From NCBI GenBank assembly GCA_004552385.1, contig SFOL01000067.1, forward strand, positions 1 to 10,112: a stretch of 10,112 bases of DNA, in the 5' to 3' direction. The notes beneath the pieces were generated by a model, which made no database searches, was not told the DNA's origin, and saw only the letters and a list, made by a program, of their open reading frames with translations. Position 1 is the first letter of the stretch, and every line of letters begins with the position of its first letter. Position numbers and translations under genes: made by a program. The DNA is from Bacteroidales bacterium (GTDB lineage: Bacteria > Bacteroidota > Bacteroidia > Bacteroidales > Marinilabiliaceae). This document shows, in pieces, positions 6,751 through 10,112 of the stretch.

Positions 6751-7686
6751 ATGACACAGAGCAAGAGCCCACGGCTCATAGTAGTGATTGGCCCGACGGC
6801 TTGCGGCAAGACGGCGTTCGCAACACGGCTTGCGGCCATGACTGACGGCGAAATCCTGAGCGGAGACTCCCGACAAGTGTACCGCGGAATGGACATCGGC
6901 ACGGGCAAGGACTTGAAAGACTACACTGTGGACGGGCGTGCGATCCCATACCATCTGATAGACATTGCCGAGCCCGGCGAGAAATACAACGTATACCGTT
7001 ATCAGCAAGACTTCGCCGCGGCCTACGCCGACGTGGTCGGGAGGGGCAAGCAGCCGATCTTGTGCGGAGGGTCGGGCCTGTACGTGGAGGCCGTGATAAA
7101 GAACTACAGCCTCCTCTCCGTCCCGCCAAACGAGACACTCCGCACGGAGCTGAAGAACAAGACGATAGACGAGCTGGCGAAAATCCTCTCAACCTACCAG
7201 ACGCTTCACAACACGACGGACCTGGACAACCGCCGCAGAACGATACGCGCCATCGAGATAGCCGACTACATGAAGACGCACAACGAGGAGGCGGGCCCCA
7301 CGGGCGGCATAGACTACACGGTCATAGGCCTTGACATCCCTCGCGAACTGAGGCGCGAAAGGATAACGAGGCGCCTCAGGGCCAGGCTGCGCGAGGGCAT
7401 GGCGGACGAGGTCAGGGGACTCCTGGACAAAGGAGTGGAAGCTGAAGACCTCATATATTACGGGCTTGAATATAAGTACGTGACGATGTATTGCCAGGGC
7501 CAGCTGACGCTTGAGGACATGACGGCTCAGCTCGAGATAGCCATACACCAGTTTGCGAAACGTCAGATGACCTGGTTCAGAGGCATGGAGCGCAGGGGCA
7601 TAAAGATAAACTGGATCGACGCCAGCCAACCCATGGAGCAGGTGTTGGCCCAAGCCGAACAGATTATAAACCAAACACACCAATAA
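6751..7686 (+). CDS. miaA: tRNA dimethylallyltransferase (MiaA)
   Basis: MiaA transfers the dimethylallyl group from DMAPP to N6 of adenosine 37 in tRNAs that read codons beginning with U, the first step towards ms2i6A; it improves decoding fidelity. The 311-residue length is normal. Seen in order: the P-loop-like GPTACGKT (14-21), the catalytic DSRQVYRGMDIGTGK (39-53), HLIDI (68-72), GGSGLYVEA (106-114), NRRRTIRAIEI (160-170) and the C-terminal AKRQMTWFRGMERRG (269-283). Where many MiaA proteins have a GY(R/K)E-type segment before the last helices, this one has YYGLEYKYVTMY (236-247). That is the form I associate with one of the two MiaA paralogues found in Bacteroides, so a second miaA elsewhere in the genome is likely (inference). 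The start at 6751 is chosen because the P-loop follows at the usual distance; upstream in-frame codons lie inside the antiporter gene. The next gene begins 15 bases after the stop. Confidence 0.95.
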   Translation: MTQSKSPRLIVVIGPTACGKTAFATRLAAMTDGEILSGDSRQVYRGMDIGTGKDLKDYTVDGRAIPYHLIDIAEPGEKYNVYRYQQDFAAAYADVVGRGKQPILCGGSGLYVEAVIKNYSLLSVPPNETLRTELKNKTIDELAKILSTYQTLHNTTDLDNRRRTIRAIEIADYMKTHNEEAGPTGGIDYTVIGLDIPRELRRERITRRLRARLREGMADEVRGLLDKGVEAEDLIYYGLEYKYVTMYCQGQLTLEDMTAQLEIAIHQFAKRQMTWFRGMERRGIKINWIDASQPMEQVLAQAEQIINQTHQ

Positions 7687-7701
7687 ACAAAATCGACAGA
7701 G

Positions 7702-8331
7702 ATGGCGATAAAAAAACTACTATTGGCACTTCTGGCCATCGGGGCAATGACAGCCTGCAAAGATGATACGGACGACGTCCTCGAGCAAGCCCAAAAAGAC
7801 GCGGCCACGGCCCTGCTGAACGGCGAGATGGTGGTGTCGGCCCACACCTCGATAAACGGCGCGGACAAAACGCTGTTGGACGGGGGGGCGCCATGCAAAT
7901 TCAAATTTGAGCCCGACGGCGACGGGCAGTTGAAACTCAGCATGGAAGACTTCCAGATTGGCAAAATGCCGTTCGCCTTATGCTTTAAGATAAAACTCAG
8001 CCTGGGCCCCATCCTGTCGTTTGAGAAGAACGACTTCAGCGAGAGCGGCTGGGTAAGGTTCAGCGGCAAGCGTGGCGTGATAAGCTTTGGCGGCCCAATG
8101 CCGGAGAAGTGGGAGGACGACAGCGTGGAAGGCGACGGATCGACCGTGACGGGCTACGTCAACACCGAAACCAAAGAGATACAATTCGAGTTATACTACG
8201 CGGCAATGAACGTGGTCGTCAGCGTGACGAGGCAGAAGATAGACCCGAGCCGCGTCGCTAACTACGAGACGGAGAAAGAGGAATATGAAAAGGCGCTGGA
8301 AGAGTACAAAAAAGAGCACGGGATGCAGTGA
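7702..8331 (+). CDS. Putative surface lipoprotein, function unknown
   Basis: This 209-residue protein starts with a lipoprotein signal peptide: Lys-Lys at 4-5, a hydrophobic core at 6-15, and lipobox Met-Thr-Ala-Cys ending at Cys19. The next residues are Lys-Asp-Asp (20-22), then Thr-Asp-Asp. Lys followed by two acidic residues directly after the lipidated Cys is the lipoprotein export signal described in Capnocytophaga and other Bacteroidetes, so surface display is predicted. The mature part alternates short strands (about 42-48, 66-82, 90-100, 115-128, 148-178) with no visible catalytic motif. This is compatible with a lipocalin/calycin-like barrel of the kind common in Bacteroidales lipoproteins, a tentative fold guess. 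The last 25 residues or so are a highly charged Glu/Lys/Tyr helix. Two further cysteines occur at 72 and 94. It lies 15 bases after miaA and is the last gene of the operon; no obvious terminator follows. I cannot name a function. Confidence 0.85.
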   Translation: MAIKKLLLALLAIGAMTACKDDTDDVLEQAQKDAATALLNGEMVVSAHTSINGADKTLLDGGAPCKFKFEPDGDGQLKLSMEDFQIGKMPFALCFKIKLSLGPILSFEKNDFSESGWVRFSGKRGVISFGGPMPEKWEDDSVEGDGSTVTGYVNTETKEIQFELYYAAMNVVVSVTRQKIDPSRVANYETEKEEYEKALEEYKKEHGMQ

Positions 8332-8375
8332 GGGCCGGCCGGGACGCAGCCACGGCAACATATAGCACGCGGCAA

Positions 8376-8406
8376 ATTGGAATTAGGGATTTTTATTCTA
8401 ATTTTG
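8376..8406 (+). promoter_or_regulatory. Promoter of the cdsA-psd operon
   Basis: TAATTTTG at 8399-8406 matches TAnnTTTG fully, and ATTG at 8376-8379, one base from TTTG, precedes it by 19 bases. Initiation is expected near 8412, leaving about 30 bases before the cdsA ATG at 8444. The preceding gene ends at 8331, so this promoter separates the phospholipid operon from the antiporter operon. Confidence 0.65.
8381..8403. repeat. AT-rich inverted repeat over the cdsA promoter
   Basis: AATTAG at 8381-8386 and CTAATT at 8398-8403 are exact inverted copies separated by 11 bases. The right arm overlaps the -7 box and the left arm lies in the spacer. Geometry like this can be an operator for a dimeric repressor, but in AT-rich promoter sequence a six-base pair can arise by chance. 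Confidence 0.3.
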
Positions 8407-8443
8407 CGAGGTTGAACAGACGGCCAGAAGCGAAGAGAACAAA

Positions 8444-9289
8444 ATGGGCAGCTTGGTAAAGAATTTCTTAATGCGCGCGGTCACGGGCATCTTATTCGTG
8501 CTCGTGGTGGCTGGCATGTTTGTCCTCGGGGCATACACCAACGCGTTGACTTATGCGGTGGTGACGGCCGTGGTGATAATCGTGGCGACACACGAGTATT
8601 GCCACCTGTTGCGCGCCGGGGGGATGTCGCCCCACATACTTATGGCCATGGCCACAAATCTGACCGCGTTCGGGCTCGGCTTCATGATATGCAACTATCA
8701 TTGGGACACGCGCCTGCTCCTCATAATCGTGGCCCTCGTTTGGCTCATGTTTCTTGTCGAGCTCTTCAGTTCGAACCGCAACCCGCTGACCAACATTGCG
8801 TTGACTATACTCGGGTGTGTATATGTCGGGATGCCGTTCGCCTTATTCAACCTGCTTGCGTTCAAGAACGGAGCCTATGACTTTTGGCCGATAATGGGCA
8901 TCTTCGTCCTGGTGTGGGTGAACGACACCGGCGCGTACTTGTGCGGCGTGACCATGGGCCGTCATAAACTCTACGAGCGGATATCGCCGAAAAAGACGAT
9001 AGAGGGTTTTGTTGGCGGAGTGTTGCTGACGGTCGCCGTGGGCTTCACGTCATACGCCTGCCTGGGCGACTGCTTCTTCCATGCGGGCTTGGGATTCACC
9101 CTGCTGACGACGGCGATAGTGGCTGTCATAGGCACATGCGGCGACTTGGTGGAGTCGATGTTCAAAAGATCGGTGAACGTGAAAGACTCCGGTCGTATAT
9201 TGCCGGGCCATGGCGGCATACTTGACCGCTTCGACGCGGTGATGTTCGCAGCCCCGATAGTAAGCCTACTATATTATTTCTTCATATAA
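8444..9289 (+). CDS. cdsA: Phosphatidate cytidylyltransferase (CDP-diacylglycerol synthase)
   Basis: CdsA is an inner-membrane enzyme that joins CTP and phosphatidic acid to make CDP-diacylglycerol, the branch point for all bacterial glycerophospholipids. The 281 residues include about eight hydrophobic segments. The full family signature is present near the C-terminus: Ser238, Lys241-Arg242, Lys247-Asp248, Gly250, then His256-Gly257-Gly258 and Asp261-Arg262-x-Asp264, which hold the metals and CTP. Two other conserved blocks are VNDTGAYLCG (159-168) and the SPKKTIEG motif (181-188). The start at 8444 gives a short basic N-terminal stretch before the first span. A second in-frame Met at residue 10 is possible but would remove those residues. 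psd follows 13 bases after the stop, so the two are co-transcribed from the promoter at 8376-8406. In many Bacteroidales I would expect ftsH just upstream of cdsA; here it is not. Confidence 0.95.
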   Translation: MGSLVKNFLMRAVTGILFVLVVAGMFVLGAYTNALTYAVVTAVVIIVATHEYCHLLRAGGMSPHILMAMATNLTAFGLGFMICNYHWDTRLLLIIVALVWLMFLVELFSSNRNPLTNIALTILGCVYVGMPFALFNLLAFKNGAYDFWPIMGIFVLVWVNDTGAYLCGVTMGRHKLYERISPKKTIEGFVGGVLLTVAVGFTSYACLGDCFFHAGLGFTLLTTAIVAVIGTCGDLVESMFKRSVNVKDSGRILPGHGGILDRFDAVMFAAPIVSLLYYFFI

Positions 9290-9302
9290 CAAGTTTCTGA
9301 AA

Positions 9303-9956
9303 ATGCTATTACATAAGGAAGGCAAAGCGACCGTCATAACATCACTGCTGCTGTTCTTCGTCGTCAACGGATTGGCGTGGGGCTTCCTGCCGCACCTTGT
9401 GGCGCAGGCAGTCATGGTGGTGACCCTCGTGCCTTTGTGCATGGCCATCAACTTTTACCGCCGCCCCGCCCGCAAAAAGGTGAAGATGGAGGGTGCCATA
9501 GTGGCCCCTTGCGATGGCAAGGTTGTGACGATAGAGGAGACTTACGAGCCCGAGGTCCTCAAGACCCAGGTTCTCCAGGTGTCAATATTCATGTCGCCGT
9601 TCAACGTCCACATCAACTGGTTTCCCGTAGGCGGCTCGGTTGAGTATTACCGCCATCACGACGGCAACAAGAGCGCGGCCTACCTGCCCAAATCGTCGAC
9701 AGAGAACGAGCGGTCGAGCATAGTGATAAAGACTCGTGGCGGGCAGAAGGTACTGGTGAGGCAAGTTGCGGGCGCCATGGCCCGGCGCGTGGTGACGTAT
9801 GCGAAAGAAGGTGGCATTGTAGAGCAGTCAGAAGAGATGGGCTTCATAAAACTTGGCTCGAGGGTGGATCTTTACCTCCCGATAGGCACTCAGATTGACG
9901 TGAAGCTGAAAGACGAGACGACAGGCAGTCAAACCGTCCTGGGGTGGCTGAAGTGA
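9303..9956 (+). CDS. psd: Phosphatidylserine decarboxylase, short (PSD-A-like) form
   Basis: The enzyme decarboxylates phosphatidylserine to phosphatidylethanolamine at the inner membrane, using a pyruvoyl group made by self-cleavage. This 217-residue version matches the short proenzyme class. N-terminal hydrophobic segments (about 12-28 and 32-50) anchor it. APCDGKV (68-74) carries the predicted catalytic Asp71. SIFMSPFNVHIN (94-105) carries the predicted His104. The cleavage site is LGSRVD (184-189), so cleavage between Gly185 and Ser186 would leave Ser186 as the pyruvoyl end of a small alpha chain of about 32 residues. The short class has GSR where the E. coli enzyme has GST. It sits 13 bases after cdsA. 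The phosphatidylserine synthase gene pssA, often the next gene, does not follow; a terminator does. The start at 9303 is the only one that keeps the membrane segments intact. Confidence 0.93.
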   Translation: MLLHKEGKATVITSLLLFFVVNGLAWGFLPHLVAQAVMVVTLVPLCMAINFYRRPARKKVKMEGAIVAPCDGKVVTIEETYEPEVLKTQVLQVSIFMSPFNVHINWFPVGGSVEYYRHHDGNKSAAYLPKSSTENERSSIVIKTRGGQKVLVRQVAGAMARRVVTYAKEGGIVEQSEEMGFIKLGSRVDLYLPIGTQIDVKLKDETTGSQTVLGWLK

Positions 9957-9990
9957 CGGCCTCGCGCCACGCCAGGTTAGAATAAAGAGA

Positions 9991-10031
9991 GAAAAAGCCC
10001 GTCTTTTGTAAAACAAAGGAGGGGCTTTTTC
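9991..10031. terminator. Strong, probably bidirectional terminator after psd
   Basis: GAAAAAGCCC at 9991-10000 pairs perfectly with GGGCTTTTTC at 10022-10031. TTTG/CAAA (10005-10008 with 10014-10017) extends the hairpin towards a five-base loop. The stem ends in GGGC followed by five Ts on the plus strand, and the complement gives the same on the minus strand, so it can stop transcription in both directions. It begins 34 bases after the psd stop. Confidence 0.8.
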
Positions 10032-10112
10032 GGGCATTATAAACAACAAGAAAAACTGTGATTGCACGGTGAAAACAAGAGGTAGCTACTTTGAGCTGAT
10101 AGATCAGACTTA
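10032..10112. other. Non-coding end of the window
   Basis: No gene start, RNA gene or full promoter is visible in these last 81 bases. A TTTG at 10090-10093 could be a -33 element for a gene beyond the window, and GTAGCTAC at 10083-10090 is a short palindrome; both could be chance. Confidence 0.3.

Noticed and set aside
8333..8340. GGCCGGCC palindrome just after the lipoprotein gene
   Set aside because: It is short and GC-only with no following T-run; not a terminator or a supported binding site.
1..10112. A novel defence island, mobile element or CRISPR array
   Set aside because: No transposase, integrase, nuclease, restriction or toxin-antitoxin gene, spaced direct repeats or tRNA-linked attachment site was seen; the genes are mostly ordinary housekeeping and envelope genes.

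Overview
The window looks like a chromosomal housekeeping segment from a member of the Bacteroidota, most likely the order Bacteroidales. Four things point there: promoter-like sequences of the Bacteroidetes type (TTTG about 20 bases before TAnnTTTG), no Shine-Dalgarno sequences before the starts, a lipoprotein with the Bacteroidetes surface-export signal (Cys-Lys-Asp-Asp), and a secreted repeat protein ending in a type IX secretion-like domain. The degenerate adhesin-like architecture and the DHFR active-site sequence suggest a Muribaculaceae- or Prevotella-like lineage, but that is inference from memory of families. The DNA is fairly GC-rich by eye, yet most genes favour ATA for isoleucine.

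Layout. Positions 89-718 (+) hold a small secreted protein of unknown function behind a good promoter. It converges on a minus-strand block of a DEAD-box RNA helicase (5075-3243), a strong terminator hairpin, a large secreted leucine-rich-repeat/adhesin-like protein (3067-1241) and, only 10 bases after it, dihydrofolate reductase folA (1230-739). A divergent region of about 410 bases (5076-5486) separates the helicase from the plus-strand genes. It looks like a long structured helicase leader plus the antiporter promoter. On the plus strand, a CPA1-type cation/proton antiporter (5487-6746), miaA (6751-7686) and a probable surface lipoprotein (7702-8331) form a tight three-gene operon. A second operon with its own promoter carries cdsA (8444-9289) and psd (9303-9956), and a probably bidirectional terminator closes it at 9991-10031.

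How the genes relate. cdsA and psd are the first and last of the three enzymes from phosphatidic acid to phosphatidylethanolamine; the middle enzyme, phosphatidylserine synthase, is not in the window. miaA and the helicase serve tRNA modification and RNA remodelling. The antiporter handles ion and pH balance, and the repeat protein and lipoprotein belong to the envelope. I see no mobile element, CRISPR array, rRNA, tRNA or phage gene, and no convincing new defence or biosynthetic system. The best leads are the surface proteins, the helicase leader, the active-site substitutions in DHFR and the antiporter, and the split in isoleucine codon choice between the helicase and the other genes.
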